From Urophycis tenuis (taxonomy: Eukaryota > Chordata > Actinopteri > Gadiformes > Phycidae), in the NCBI GenBank assembly GCA_036785325.1, contig JAXIVH010000049.1:1706146-1770145 (forward strand): a stretch of DNA of 64,000 bases. Direction: 5' to 3'. Below are positions 1-11,098 of this stretch, piece by piece. Below the pieces are notes generated by a model. The model was not told the origin of the DNA. It searched no databases and was given only the letters and a program-made list of their open reading frames with translations. Position 1 is the first letter of the stretch. The number at the start of each line of letters is the position of its first letter. A program made the position numbers and the translations under genes.

Positions 1-73
1 CGCCAGCTGTTCCATTGTTGGTTGAGATCAGCTTGCAACTCCTCATCCGAGCTCAGACCTTTTTCAGAATATT

Positions 74-532
74 TCACCGCTCAGTTACATTGTGTGAGGG
101 ACAATGTTCGGGTGTGTGCTCAGCACTGTTACAAAATACACAATTCTGTGTTCTCTGGCTGGCAGTGTGCAAAGCAGCAGCTGATTGCAGGCTCAGTTTT
201 TTCTGGTTCAGCTCAAACGTTGTGTCAGTCTGTTTAAATGGCTTATGGTGGCTCTGGATATCCTTTTCTTTGTTACCTTGTGCCAGCTGCATGGTTCTCT
301 TTCGACTAAGGACCTCATTCTGAAGAAAGTCCATCACTTGCCATTCATTGCTCATTCCTCTTTGCCTACTGTACTGAAGAGCTATCTCCTCAGGTATCAA
401 CTGCAGCAGGATTAGGCATAGCAAACGGCCATAAGTCTCTGATACAACACCCAGTGATTCTAAACTGTGTATTTGGATCTCAGATTCATCATAGAGCCGT
501 CTCAATGCAACCACATCTGACACTTTCTTCAC
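74..532 (-). pseudogene. BEL/Pao-type retrotransposon gag fragment (DUF1759-like)
   Basis: A 152-codon open stretch resembles the DUF1759 part of BEL/Pao LTR-retrotransposon polyproteins. It has the LRRLYDE...HSLESLGV motif near residues 10-28, a predicted helical middle, and a zinc-knuckle-like CVFCNSAEHTPEHC near residue 131. In the intact family this region lies between gag and the protease and helps package element RNA in the cytoplasm. Here it is a relic. The more N-terminal part lies at 1425-1892 on the same strand, and the DNA between holds a LINE fragment. The frame stops at the 74 end, and no protease or reverse transcriptase is seen before the window edge. The family assignment is from motif memory; I am fairly sure it is retroelement and less sure of the clade. 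Confidence 0.65.
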
Positions 533-1119
533 AAAGGGTAAGATTTAACAACTTTGTCATGTGCACATTCACTACAAGGTCTTTTCTTCCATATCTATCA
601 TTCAAAGATTCAGAGATTCAAAGTGAACTTTATCATCAATCAGACCATGCAATTAGTGCAAGTAATTATACAGAGGATCAAAATTGCGTTTCCCCATATT
701 ATATATGTGCAGGTAATATGTTTAACACACAACATATAACATAATGGTGCATACAGATGTAACAAATATACACAACATATACAGACAGGCAGTGGGGATA
801 TACAATATACAGAGTACAATATTCCAAGTGTGCCAGAATTTGATTCAGTTTTGAGGTATGTTGCTGAATTTGAGTTGTGTTACTGGTTTTGAGGAATGTT
901 ACTGAAGGTGCAATGATAAAAAAGTGCCATAAGGCAAAGTGCAAAGTGCAGAATAGCAGCATGGAGATACATATGTACCGTATGTAAACATGTATGATAT
1001 TGTGCATATAAAGTGCATTATTGTTCATATGAAGAGCATAGTACAGACTTTTGAGGTTACTTTTTTTTAACCTACTCATCCCACTTCATACCTATTGCAC
1101 CGAGTTTACAGTATTCACC

Positions 1120-1350
1120 AGGTGTTGGGGATTACTGTGTTGAGGGCGGAGCTTAAGTCAATGAACAGCATCTGCACGTGACCGTTTTAGTTTTCCAGAT
1201 GAGCCAGGCATAGGTAGAGTGCTGTTGCTATGGCATCATCAGTGGAACGTTTGGAATGTCATGCAAACTGGAATGGGTCAAGTGTAGTGGGTAGACTGGA
1301 TGTTATATGGGCCTTGACCAGCCTTTTAAAGCACTTCATCATGGTGGGAG
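1120..1350 (-). pseudogene. LINE reverse-transcriptase relic (SSAFNTI-type)
   Basis: Read on the minus strand this encodes TTLDPFQFA, then RSTDDAIATALY, then MLFIDLSSALNTVIP. These are RT motifs around the first catalytic aspartate (F-I-D) of a fish non-LTR element whose usual motif is FID.SSAFNTI. At least two in-frame stops interrupt it, so it is dead. It sits between the two halves of the BEL-type gag relic and probably inserted into it. A fragment of what looks like the same LINE family, covering the endonuclease side, lies at 45176-46200. Confidence 0.7.
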
Positions 1351-1424
1351 TGAGTGCGTGAGAACAATGCAGTATTTCCAGCGCCTGGTCATAGTTGCTG
1401 TCATGAGTCCTGCTACTGTCTTAG

Positions 1425-1892
1425 CTACAGCGCCAGAGGTACGATTTCAAATAGATGACATTTTTCTGATTTGCCCAGTCTCATTTTTGTGAATAGCAGT
1501 CTCATATTGGGTTCAAAATTCTCTCCATAATTCCGTATTTCTCTGCTAAATTTCTGAATAGTCCTGCTGTCAATTGGAGTACTCTCTACTGCACCTCTCA
1601 TTGGGCTACTCACGCTATCATGAGCCTGTATCACTCTCTGTGCACGTGTCCTCATCATGATGACTCGTTCCTTGTACTCCTCAGTGTTTGTTATTTCTGC
1701 ATCCAGATCGTCTGTAGCAGTTCCTTGTCCAATCCCACGATGTAAACCCAGCAATGTTTCTTCTTTACAGACAATTTTGCCAATAACTCATGGCTCCTGG
1801 CTTAGCTCCATTTGGATAGTTTGTAGGGGTCTCGTTGTACTTCCACGCACTGCTCCACGTTTTTGTTTTGATCTGTCCAATTGTTCTTTCAT
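1425..1892 (-). pseudogene. BEL/Pao-type gag N-terminal fragment, frameshifted
   Basis: The minus strand has an ATG at 1892 followed by a charged helical gag-like N-terminus (SKQKRGAVRGS, then TRPLQTIQMEL). A stop or frameshift follows near 1790. The reading then resumes in another frame and continues to 1425 with ITNTEEYKERVIMMRTRAQRV, a typical BEL-type gag coiled segment. It is interrupted and cannot make a full protein. The primer-binding-site-like sequence just upstream (1912-1929) supports an LTR-element 5' end here. Confidence 0.55.
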
Positions 1893-1911
1893 TGTTTACA
1901 GACTAGATATC

Positions 1912-1929
1912 CCGGGATTTGGCACCAAA
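1912..1929 (-). other. Primer-binding-site-like sequence of the BEL-type element
   Basis: The minus strand reads TTGGTGCCAAATCCCGGG, which resembles the tRNA-primed binding sites of BEL-type elements. It lies about 20 bases upstream of the gag-like ATG. A 5' LTR would start near 1933 and run right, perhaps to about 2090; its outer end is not clear. Confidence 0.45.
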
Positions 1930-2094
1930 CAATGTTCTGTAAAATTAACCTTCCTTAGCAGAAGCTCACATGTACATCCCTCGCATCTCGTCTCTCTCAA
2001 GAAAGTAGTCAAAATTCAGGAAGTGCATTCCTCATTGTGGGTAATGTAGTTAGGCTGAACTCACTGCTTGTCAATTTGTGTTATTTTAACAAAC

Positions 2095-3477
2095 CACATG
2101 TAATAATGCAATTATGCACATTTAAATGCATCCAATGCAAATTCCCTTTATGTAAATTAAATCAATATCCAAATAATTAACTCGAAGGGCTTTAGAGGAA
2201 ATATGTTTAATTAAAAGTACAACAAGGACCGGACAATATTGTAATCAATACCATATTATTCATAACTATAATGGTATGCACACCCAAACACATTTGTGTC
2301 ACAATCACAGAAACCCTTTTTCAGGAAAATGAGCTGCATTGTAAAAAAAAAAACACATTAATTTAATTGAGAATTGAAGGTACCATTCAGCAAAGTGATA
2401 TTTTCACAATAACTCAAATGAAAATATATATCTAATACATATTCAAAATCGATCACACCCTATTAGGCCAATATTAACTTCCTAGCTCCAGAGACCTAGC
2501 TTCCATTCCCCTCTCAGGTTATGGCAGTGTGGTTGTACAATGGGGTTTCCCTCCACATGCCCCACTCTCCTCTTGGCTCCCAAGACATGTGTTTGCGGCT
2601 TGTGAGGGGACCACAAATTGCCCATAGTGAGTGTGGGTTAAGTGAAAGTCTATGTGTTTGTGACCATGCTTTGGGAGTACCTCATGTTTCTGGGGTTTTA
2701 GCTTGTAGAGGCCGGCCCTCCCTGTCTTTAAAGACCACACCAGAGTCGCTTATCAAACCACCACAACCGTCTCTCCTGGCTTCACGCAAACAACCCTTCC
2801 CAATTTTGGTCAAAATTACTTTGTAGGACTGATTCTGCCAAAGAGCATTTAATATGTATTCATTTAAAAAGAGAAAGTGATGTTGCTGTTTACATTTGTG
2901 GCAAGAGTAACAAATGTACAAATGTAAACAATAGCAATATCACTCTTTTTTTGAACAGATGCACAACAAAGAAAGTTGGCACACCTTACACAACAATGTT
3001 TTATCAGACAGACCAACGTGCTTCTGCTAGGGTTTACTTTTGTGGCACAGCACGCTCAAGCTAAATGCTCTTAGGCAGAACATTGTCCAAATTATTACTA
3101 ATATTACATGTTTTAGTGAAGCCAGGAGAGATGGTTACAATGGTTTGATCAACCAGATCAGTATGGACATTTAAAATAATGGAGACACTTTCACACATCA
3201 ACTGTTGATGAAAATGATGAGGTTACAAAGTCTAATGTCTGTTTCAGTTACTGTAATGTTAAGACGTTGACTGCTTTTAATGCCTTCTGTAGTGGATCAA
3301 GCCTTGAGTTTATGACTAGTGAAACACTTTTAAGCCATGGTTTGTCAATCTATTTTTTGCCATATAGACAACAATTTAGGATGCACTAAAAGCAGGTGTG
3401 GGGATGATGTTATTTGCTGACCGTATTTTAAATAGTTTCCTAGAAAGTAAGCAGACGGTTCAACAGAAGCACCTCAC
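2095..3477. other. Intron-like, AT-rich DNA with no recognised gene
   Basis: No supportable coding sequence. This should be ZBTB44 intron downstream of the small exon at 3478-3562. The region contains a 12-bp inverted repeat, GTTTACATTTGT at 2888-2899 against ACAAATGTAAAC at 2918-2929. I looked for the ZBTB44 zinc-finger exons on the minus strand and did not find them. Confidence 0.5.
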
Positions 3478-3562
3478 CTTTCGTCATCTTCGCCATGGCC
3501 TCCGGCATTAGACGTGCTCTGCATCGATGGCAAGGCTTCAGACACACCCTCATCCATCGACC
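3478..3562 (-). CDS. zbtb44: ZBTB44 small internal coding exon
   Basis: An 85-nt minus-strand exon with a good AG acceptor (at 3563-3564) and a GTGAGG donor (at 3472-3477). It enters in phase 1, matching the end of the exon at 5435-6503, and leaves in phase 2. Its translation (MDEGVSEALPSMQSTSN then GGHGEDDE) matches the acidic linker that follows the LISPQSSSIG segment in vertebrate ZBTB44. It is too short to be found as a free-standing ORF; phase, splice sites and family match together support it. The next exons, carrying the C2H2 fingers, should lie left of the window. Confidence 0.85.
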
Positions 3563-5434
3563 CTTTAGTGAGACCAAGAATAGGAAAGGAATTCATGAAT
3601 TCATGTTGCAGCTGTTTTAGTTAGTGCCTGTCTATGACAGAGGATGGACATGAATTAAACCGAGGTGATCAAGCTTTGTGACAAGAAAAATCTATCACTT
3701 GACAATTCATAGGTTTGATCATTGATCAGCTCATTGATCACTTGTATTATGACTCTATCATAGTTAAATCAGGAATATGTTGTAAATCATTGTTCTTCCA
3801 TTGTTCCAGTCCCCCTACATGGTACACCATCCATCTACATCCAGGCCTAGAGCCTACTGTTTGAATCCCTACACCCTGCCTGGATGACTATGGACCTTTG
3901 AGAGCAAATAGCCATTTTGTATTACATTAATGATACAACAGTCTAAAATAAATTCACAGAGAGATTGAAATGATCTCACAGGACCCAAATAATTAGTGAA
4001 GAAATGAGAAATAAATGTTTTCCCAAAAATATTTTTATTCTTTACAAATGTAAACTAACTGTCAACTGGAGCTACCTAGGAAGTGCTGGATCATGGGGCG
4101 GCTTTTGACCACCTCATGACTGAAGCAGGAGACATGGCAGGCAATCACAACCTCCTTTGAGGTTGCCCATAATTAATGCCCATAATTATCAAAAGTATTT
4201 GTTATTTTATAATGTTTAATGCAGATATTGTACAAAGTAAAAGTGGGCCTGTTTTTACTAGCTTTGCAGTGCATTCACCCTTCTTGGACTTCGGGAAAAC
4301 ATCAAAGAAGACATCTTGACCAGACATACGCATGTCAACTTGTATACGCACACCAACACAATGTCCTTGTATTACAAGCAGCTGCGGCTGAGGAACACAG
4401 GAACAACTACATCACTGGGTATGTAGAGAATGGCCTAACAAAGCTAAGTATGGCACGTATTGGAAAATAACTGCAGCCTTAACATTACTGCCTGTATAAT
4501 CAGAAATCCAATTCCACAATTGAACAATGTTTAACATCTTGTGATCTGAAAACAATCGCCGTATTCCCACCAATTACAGGTAAAAGTGGACCTAAAGCTG
4601 ATTAGCAAAACCATTTGAATATAACGGTATAACGGTAGGTTGCAAGTTAGCCAAGGCCTACAGCTGACTAAACATTTGACCACTATAACACTAGGTAGCT
4701 TTTGCTACCTAGTGCTACAGGGTGTACAGCTTAGCTACAACCAACAGCTCAGCACTTAGTAGTGGCTACTTTGTTCGTTTTAAACAGAACAAATCCACAA
4801 CTAATAATAAAGCATACTTACAGGGTGTGATCCTGAATGTACAGATGCGAAGCTCCAGCAGTGAACTGAGCCTAGTTCAGGAAGCAGTGCGCCATAAAAT
4901 TAAGGTATCGGTCAAAATGGATTTTAACCACTGATTATTAATTTTGCCAGAACCAAATTCCAAGGCCACCTTTCTAAATAGCTGTGTTTGACAGCATGCC
5001 AAACCAGCCAAAAGGCAGGACTTCTGCACAACTGTGATTTTGCAGACCTGATACGTGGATAAAAATCTATATAACTCGCAATTTAGGAAAGCGAAAAACT
5101 GAAAATAATGACTGCTTTAGTATTTCCCATACACAACCCAAAGGAGATATATATTAGCGGTATTTTTTGTATTTTAAATATCTAAATATATATAATATTT
5201 AGAGTGATTATATTCCACTATTGGTATGTAACCATATAACTTATCAGATGTATGGATCAGTACATCAAACTACAATCAAACTAATTCTTCAACAATGAAT
5301 CCATCCTCTTCAATCCTCAAGTTCTGACAAATGTACTTATTGTAAGTCGCTTGGGATAAACGCGTGTGCTAAATGCCCTAAATGTAAATGTAAGTTATAA
5401 CATAGTAGTAGTCATGTGGAGAAACATCCCTCAC
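3563..5434 (-). other. ZBTB44 intron
   Basis: Non-coding DNA between the two ZBTB44 coding exons. It contains an 11-bp perfect hairpin (CACTAGGTAGC, TTTT loop, GCTACCTAGTG, about 4689-4714) and a LINE/SINE tail at 5328-5397. Short ORFs on both strands show no recognisable domain. Confidence 0.7.
5328..5397 (+). repeat. Fish LINE/SINE 3' tail (GTCGCTTGGGATAAA type)
   Basis: The stretch GTAAGTCGCTTGGGATAAAC followed by GCTAAATGCC and a TAAATGTAAATG end is the common 3' tail of fish retroposons. A second copy in opposite orientation, attached to a LINE coding remnant, lies at 34125-34630. Confidence 0.7.
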
Positions 5435-6503
5435 CTATAGAGGACGACTGTGGGCTGATGAGCAGCTCCTCTTGGACCTGCTCACTCCCCGGCACCGTCT
5501 GCTGGTCGCTCAGCGATGCACTGACGGGCTGGGAGGAGCCCTCCTGGGCCTCCTCATCACTCAGCCTCTCCACCTTCACCCTCACGTCCTCCTCTTCTGC
5601 CACCGTCAGGGACGACCCTGCCTTGGCACCCTCGCACGTCAGGAAGTCGCTCAGCCGCCGGCCAACCACCACCGCCTCCACTGAAGACGTGCCCGCTGCC
5701 GCAGTGTGCTCCAGGCCCCGCGGGCTCTCTGGGAGCTTGGCCTTGTCAGAGTGGAACCTGCGGTCCATGCCAAATGGGAAGGTCCAGGGGAAAGCCAGCG
5801 ACGACTCCACAGGCTGGGCCGCTGTGTCCGAGAAGGACGGTGAGGGGTTGGGGATCTGAGGGGAGGTGGCCACGAGCTGCGTGGGGCATTTGAGCAGGCT
5901 CTCGGGTGAGGCCATGGCGATGCCGTAGCTCTTGCGTTTGCGACGTGACTCCCGGCACACGGGCACGTTGCGCTCCATCAAGCTGCAGTCTGAAGACACA
6001 GGCGACAGGCTGCCGTCCAACGGCGTCAGGACACAGTTTGACGAGGCACTCTCCGGCGCAGACTCGTGCAGTTTGTCTGCCGCCAAAGTGTTGTTGGCAT
6101 TGTTTCCGGGGCTCCACAGTATGCTGGATTTCATGAACTCTGAACAGGTGCTCGCCACGGTGAACATCTGCATGTAACTGGCAGCTGCCAGGACGTCGAT
6201 GATGTTCTCAGTGCTGATGGACAGGGTGGAGGTGTAGGCGTACTCCAGAAGAGGGGTGAAGCCACTGACTGTGACATGGTGAAGGTCCAACACAAACTTA
6301 TCCTCCTCTTCTGAGCGAGCGACCAGCTTGGAGCGGAAGAAGTCGCTGCAGCAGGCCAGGACCACCTTGTGGGCCAGGAACAGTTTGTCTTGAACGCGGA
6401 TGGTGACATCACACAAGTGGCCCTCACTGCGTAGGGCGTTTAGCTTATTTAGCATCTCCTGGCTGTGGGAGGGTGAACTATGGGTGAAGGTTTTGACCCC
6501 CAT
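5435..6503 (-). CDS. zbtb44: ZBTB44, first coding exon (BTB/POZ domain and linker)
   Basis: ZBTB44 is a nuclear BTB/POZ zinc-finger protein, probably a transcriptional regulator. The 356-codon exon starts at ATG 6503 (MGVKTFTHSS), preceded by a plausible acceptor, and ends at a GTGAGG donor. Residues about 15-130 form the BTB domain: GHLCDVTIRVQDKLFLAHK, then the CCSDFFRSKL segment, LLEYAYTSTLSI and NIIDVLAAASYMQM. The linker has the basic CRESRRKRKSYG stretch, SSLAFPWTFPFGMDRR, and the sumoylation-like DVRVKVERLSDEEA followed by SDQQTVPGSEQVQEELLISP, as in the vertebrate orthologue. The C2H2 fingers are not in this window, so the gene is partial. The region is GC-rich compared with its flanks. 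Neighbouring ADAMTS8 and ADAMTS15 match the human gene order, which makes orthology very likely. Confidence 0.95.
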
Positions 6504-8497
6504 CTTCCAAGAAGTGCAGTAGTGTTTGTTTTATTTGGATGTCCCTCCTTGGATGAATTTTGGATGTCCTTCTGTAGAATGAGGAACAACGTTACAAAAA
6601 TGCAATCAGGCATAATAACAGCATTCATATCCATATGCCCACCATCACAACTACTCTCAAAGGGCTTCACAGGATGAGAATTAAGCCTTACAAAAATACT
6701 GTCCCACTTCTGATGGACAGCTTTGAAATATAAAGATGGAAGATAGAAACTGAACTGCAAAATGAAAGGCTTCAAATCTGTTTTAATCTTTGAATGAAGA
6801 AAAGTTGTGACATCTCTCACAGAAATGAGAAGGAACACGAAGGAACTCGCAACATGTTTTGATTCAAGAACATTGTTGACATTTATTGTGGATGATTAGT
6901 TCTATTCTAACAAAGCCTTACTAAACAAACCCATTTAAATGAGGTGTCAAACAATAGAATGTCAACAGTGACCCTGGCTTGTCCTGTTGCAATGCTAACC
7001 AATTATATGAAGGGGAGAAAGATACACATTCAACTGTCCAAGACCCAAATCTCTTCCAAAAAACAGGGGACTTGATAAGCAAAAGTGTAAGTGAGAGAGG
7101 AGTGTTTGGCATTCTTGTTCTTAGTGGCAGGATAATTACAACAACAAAAATGGGGGGGGGGGGGGGGCAGCAGGCTAGATGGTACCAAAATCCAAACGGC
7201 AAGTTACATAACAACAATCAAAGCAGATGCGCAGTGATGGGAGCCAGACCCATGCAGAGGCCAGCGAGCGCTATGGGATGCTGAGCAGCTGTCTGCAAGA
7301 CGTGCACTCTCTGAGGCATGAGATTTTCCATCAAACAAAAGAACTCAAGCTCAAGGGGCTCTCGCAGGGAGAGCTACGGACGGATCAGGACAAACTAATT
7401 GAGACTGGAGACAATATTGATAAGAATAATCAATAGAGAGCCAATTTACACCTGGTGTTACAGTGCAGCCTGTATATCTTTTCGAACAAGGGAAATAAAA
7501 TTACTTGGTAATAGCTGGCATACTGTCTGCCACATAGCCTTTGGTAGTATTTACCAAACTCTGCCAGGTTTGATCCAACCCATAAAAGGTGTGTTGCCCT
7601 AGTTTTTGATACTGTCTTGCAATGCTCGATTCAATTATATCGCATGATAAAGGAGGGACCGTTCTATTTTCAGAATAACCACACACAAAAACAGCAGGGA
7701 AAGCAACGCTGCTGTTCAAACACACTTAGCTGACCGGGTACCCACATCATTTACTTGATTATCTCTGGGCTAATATGCAAACATAATCTTAAACTGAATA
7801 CCTCACTGTAACTAGATGTATATAAATAAATGCATTTCCTAATCAATCATATCATATAAACATGCATCTGTCGATGCGTCAGAGCGGCGGCTCCGTGGCT
7901 GCAGTAATGTTTCTATGAGCTATATAATATTACATCAGGTAGCAACAGAAGCAAACAGCTGACTGTAAATTCCTTTCAATTGGTGAGCTATCAAACCACT
8001 ACCTCCAATTACTGTGTTCAATTGTTAATTGTTATTTTTCCTATTCCACCCATTTTGGATCATAGAAAACGTTTAGAGACTGCTCAAGACCCCAGAAAAC
8101 GTTAATGATAATGTTAAAAGATGAAGGGGGCGTGGCCCATCATCGAGTACTCTGTTTACACCAACGCGCTAGCTAGCGACAACACATACACAACTTGAGA
8201 AATTCTACTTGTCAGTCAATTCGAACCCGTCAAATCGAATAATGTATTGATGACGTTGCCCTACATCAATTGACACACAGCTAATATGAAGGTTGATAAT
8301 GACTGCGCCACAAAATGCGGTTCAGCTAGCTTACATTACTGTGCTACTGAGCTAACATGGGCTACCAAAGTTAGCTACTAATGCTAGCTGACACAACACA
8401 CAACTACTACGCCTTTTACGAGGCTAAGGTGCCACAGCTTCAGACAATGTAGGATATTGACGTTAACGTTATCGGAACACAATACGGCGATATTTAC
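6504..8497 (-). other. Probable ZBTB44 5' intron, no coding sequence
   Basis: AT-rich DNA with no coding signal. It includes a 17-base poly-G run at 7152-7168. If the donor proposed at 8498 is real, this is the intron between a non-coding first exon and the coding exon. Confidence 0.5.
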
Positions 8498-8860
8498 CTC
8501 CACTGAATAGGCCTGTGAGAGCACCAATAGCCTTGGCTTGAAGAGTTCAAATCGGTTCTCAAACCTTCCAACTGGGGCTCACTAAAACCAGCGATACTTT
8601 GAATCAGCGCTGCTTGCTCGCGCCTTCACTCTTAATTCACATTCCTCTCGCTTCGGGGGCATTAAAAAGCCTCTTGCAGCCACAATATCAGTTTCATTAA
8701 TGTAAGAGTAGATGTTCCACTAACTTAATATTAAAAGTTCATAAGGCGCCTTTATCATTCCTTTGTGCTCCTCGTTTTCCTAAATGCGCTTTATTTATGT
8801 CCCAGAATGCAACGCGTCTGTACTGTACAGTAAGTACACTGTACAGTACAGAAACGGAGA
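8498..8860 (-). promoter_or_regulatory. Candidate ZBTB44 promoter and non-coding first exon
   Basis: This is inference. The minus strand has a good donor (GTGGAG then GTAAATAT) with the exon edge at 8498. CpG content is locally higher than in the flanks. At 8799-8811 the plus strand reads TCCCAGAATGCAA, resembling the ZNF143-type TTCCCAGAATGC motif common at housekeeping promoters. A 13-bp inverted repeat follows at 8818-8851. ZBTB44 orthologues start with a non-coding exon, so this is a reasonable place. No transcription start can be read directly. Confidence 0.35.
8818..8851. repeat. Perfect 13-bp inverted repeat
   Basis: CTGTACTGTACAG at 8818-8830 and its exact complement CTGTACAGTACAG at 8839-8851 flank an 8-base loop. 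Each arm is itself nearly palindromic around GTAC. It could extrude as a cruciform or bind a dimeric factor. Confidence 0.85.
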
Positions 8861-10079
8861 ACGGACGGAAACGTCTGCCTATTCAATTCGCAACACAGAC
8901 AACGAAACCATGTACTAGCTTAAGTAATACAGCTTGCAAAATGGTTAAATAAATACGCTTTGTAGTCGTGTGCGTATGACTATCTGAAAGCTACAAATTC
9001 TCCCAACCGTGAAGCACTGGAGCGGGTGGAGCTAGGAAGAATGCAGGCATGATATATGTATATATATGAAAACAAATTAAGTTGTGCAATTATCGGTTTG
9101 AATTTGTTTACTTTACCATTTTATTAGAGATTTAAAAAAAAACTCAAATTAAGCAGCATCTGAAATGAAAACGACTCGTCCTAGGTAAAAACTGTACAAA
9201 AATAAATAGCTTGAATGGAAGCTGTAATAATTATATTGTATGGTCCTTCACTGAAGGGATATAGGCCTGATTCTTTTTCTGTTATGCCTTATAACATACT
9301 GTGATTTACCAAACTGGAATGGAAAATCATCAGTAAACAGTGAGCATTTGAATATTTTCTTCTTCTTTTTTTTTTAAAGGTAATACATATTATTATGATC
9401 CTTAAATACATAATATGCTTATGGCTATCATAACAGGAACACCTAAGAAGAAAAAGTATGTTACAATTACACACATTACCCAGACATTACCAATGTTAAC
9501 AGTTATTTAACATTTTGAGTTTAATTTTTTTCAAGCAAAGTTTCTTTGATAAATAGTGTCAATGAATATTTACCTGCCTTTTTACCAAATAGTCTAGTCA
9601 ATATAGCTTTATCTTGGACTGGATTCTGTGGATTTGGATTGGAGGGATATTGACACTATACTGTTTTGTCATTTGTCACTTTGACAGCAGATGTCATGCT
9701 TAAATACTTGCCACAATAAATCATGACCAATTAGATTGAAAAAAAAACATGTAAAATAGATTATACCAACCGCCTGAAAGCAATAACACAATTCATTAAT
9801 AAAATGACCCTCCATTCAGAATGGGCAAGAAACACATGCCTTTCTGGAGGAAGCAAAGTCACACTGTACTGCACATTGAGTACATAGCATATACATCCTG
9901 AGGTAGATTTTAATGGAAACATTTCAATAGTGGTTTTAAAACGTCAACAAAGTTTGACAGTAGTCAGGCAGAAGCCTCCAATGCTAAATGGTAACCATGG
10001 CCACCATTAACCCCGTCGAAAGGAGGACTTTGTCACTTTGTTGGGGCACAAATTATTCACTTTGAAATAGTTCATATCT
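8861..10079 (-). other. Intergenic DNA and ADAMTS8 3' UTR
   Basis: No coding signal. The part nearest 10079 should be the ADAMTS8 3' UTR. A minus-strand AATAAA occurs at about 9120-9125 and is one possible polyadenylation signal, which would give a UTR near 950 bases. I cannot tell which signal is used. Confidence 0.4.
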
Positions 10080-10830
10080 TCATACACATTCTGGGTTGAG
10101 GCATTCTCCGGACACTGGCTCAGGCATCTTTTTGGGATCGCACTTAACTGCCTCCACGATGTTTCCCGTGTAGTCGCTGCAGAAGACACTACGCCGGCGC
10201 ACCCCTTGACCGCAAGTTGGTGAGCATGCAGACCAAGGGCCCATCTGCCACATGGGGCAGGGCACGTCCCCGCAGGGACGAATGTCAATGGGCTTCAGGT
10301 CCCGGCCGCACCAGCCCGAGTGGAACCCGGCGCTGTCCATGCAGTCCACGTTCCTCCTCGACCATCCCGAGCCACAGCTTTTTGAGCACTCGGACCACTC
10401 TCCCAGCACCCACTGTGGCTCCCCAAACGGGTGAAGCATGTGCGGGGAGAGCGCGGCACCTGGCCTCTCCTTGGCTGCATTGCTGCTGAAGGTGGTGTCC
10501 CTGGGAATGAAGAAGGTGTACTTGACTTTGGGGGGGTTGGCGTCGCCCCCCAAGACCAGGAGCTGGATGGTGATGGCCTCCCTGAGCCGCCTGAAGCTCT
10601 GGATCCTCTCCAAGGTGGTGGAAGAACCGCTATACTTGAGCGTAGCGCCCTGAACAGGGATGTCCTGCTCCAGTGTGGACACAGAGAAGTTACCATTAAG
10701 GACATAGCTGCCCTTTGCTCTCTTTATGGCCAGGTAGTGGCCGTCGTGTTTGATCCCACGGTGGCTGCGTTGTTTGATGTCGATATTTGTCGCACCAACT
10801 GGAATAGTCACAATGTCGCTGTATCCATAT
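10080..10830 (-). CDS. adamts8: ADAMTS8 coding exon 9: spacer and two C-terminal TSRs
   Basis: The last exon, entering in phase 2 (YGYSDIVTIPVGATNIDIKQ) and ending at TGA 10080-10082. It encodes the cysteine-poor spacer, then a TSR at residues about 849-902 (LGEWSECSKSCGSG) and another at about 903-959 (MGPWSACSPTCGQG, ending ECLNPECV). The second C-terminal repeat is absent from the human protein as I remember it. Confidence 0.93.
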
Positions 10831-11027
10831 CTGGGTGAGAAGAACCATGAATATATAAATATACCTGTCTCTGATCCCACTCACTTCCTCTATGTTGTTT
10901 GTGGGTATTTCCTGAGGCTGTACTTCTTTCTTGCAAAAGATCAGTATTTTACTTTAAGCATAGGTTGCTAATGTTAAAGCTATGGAATGAATGTAATGAC
11001 CATTACATTCATGGTGGCAATCAAAAA

Positions 11028-11098
<71 letters not shown>

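Noticed and set aside
2519..2740. Possible ZBTB44 zinc-finger exon
   Set aside because: The minus-strand frame has scattered cysteines and histidines but no C-x2-4-C...H-x3-5-H spacing.
5416..5859. Long plus-strand ORF opposite ZBTB44
   Set aside because: Low-complexity translation of the complementary strand of a GC-rich, serine/glutamate-rich exon; no domain.
10431..10838. 135-codon plus-strand ORF
   Set aside because: Shadow of ADAMTS8 exon 9; the minus strand matches ADAMTS spacer sequence and fits the splice phase.
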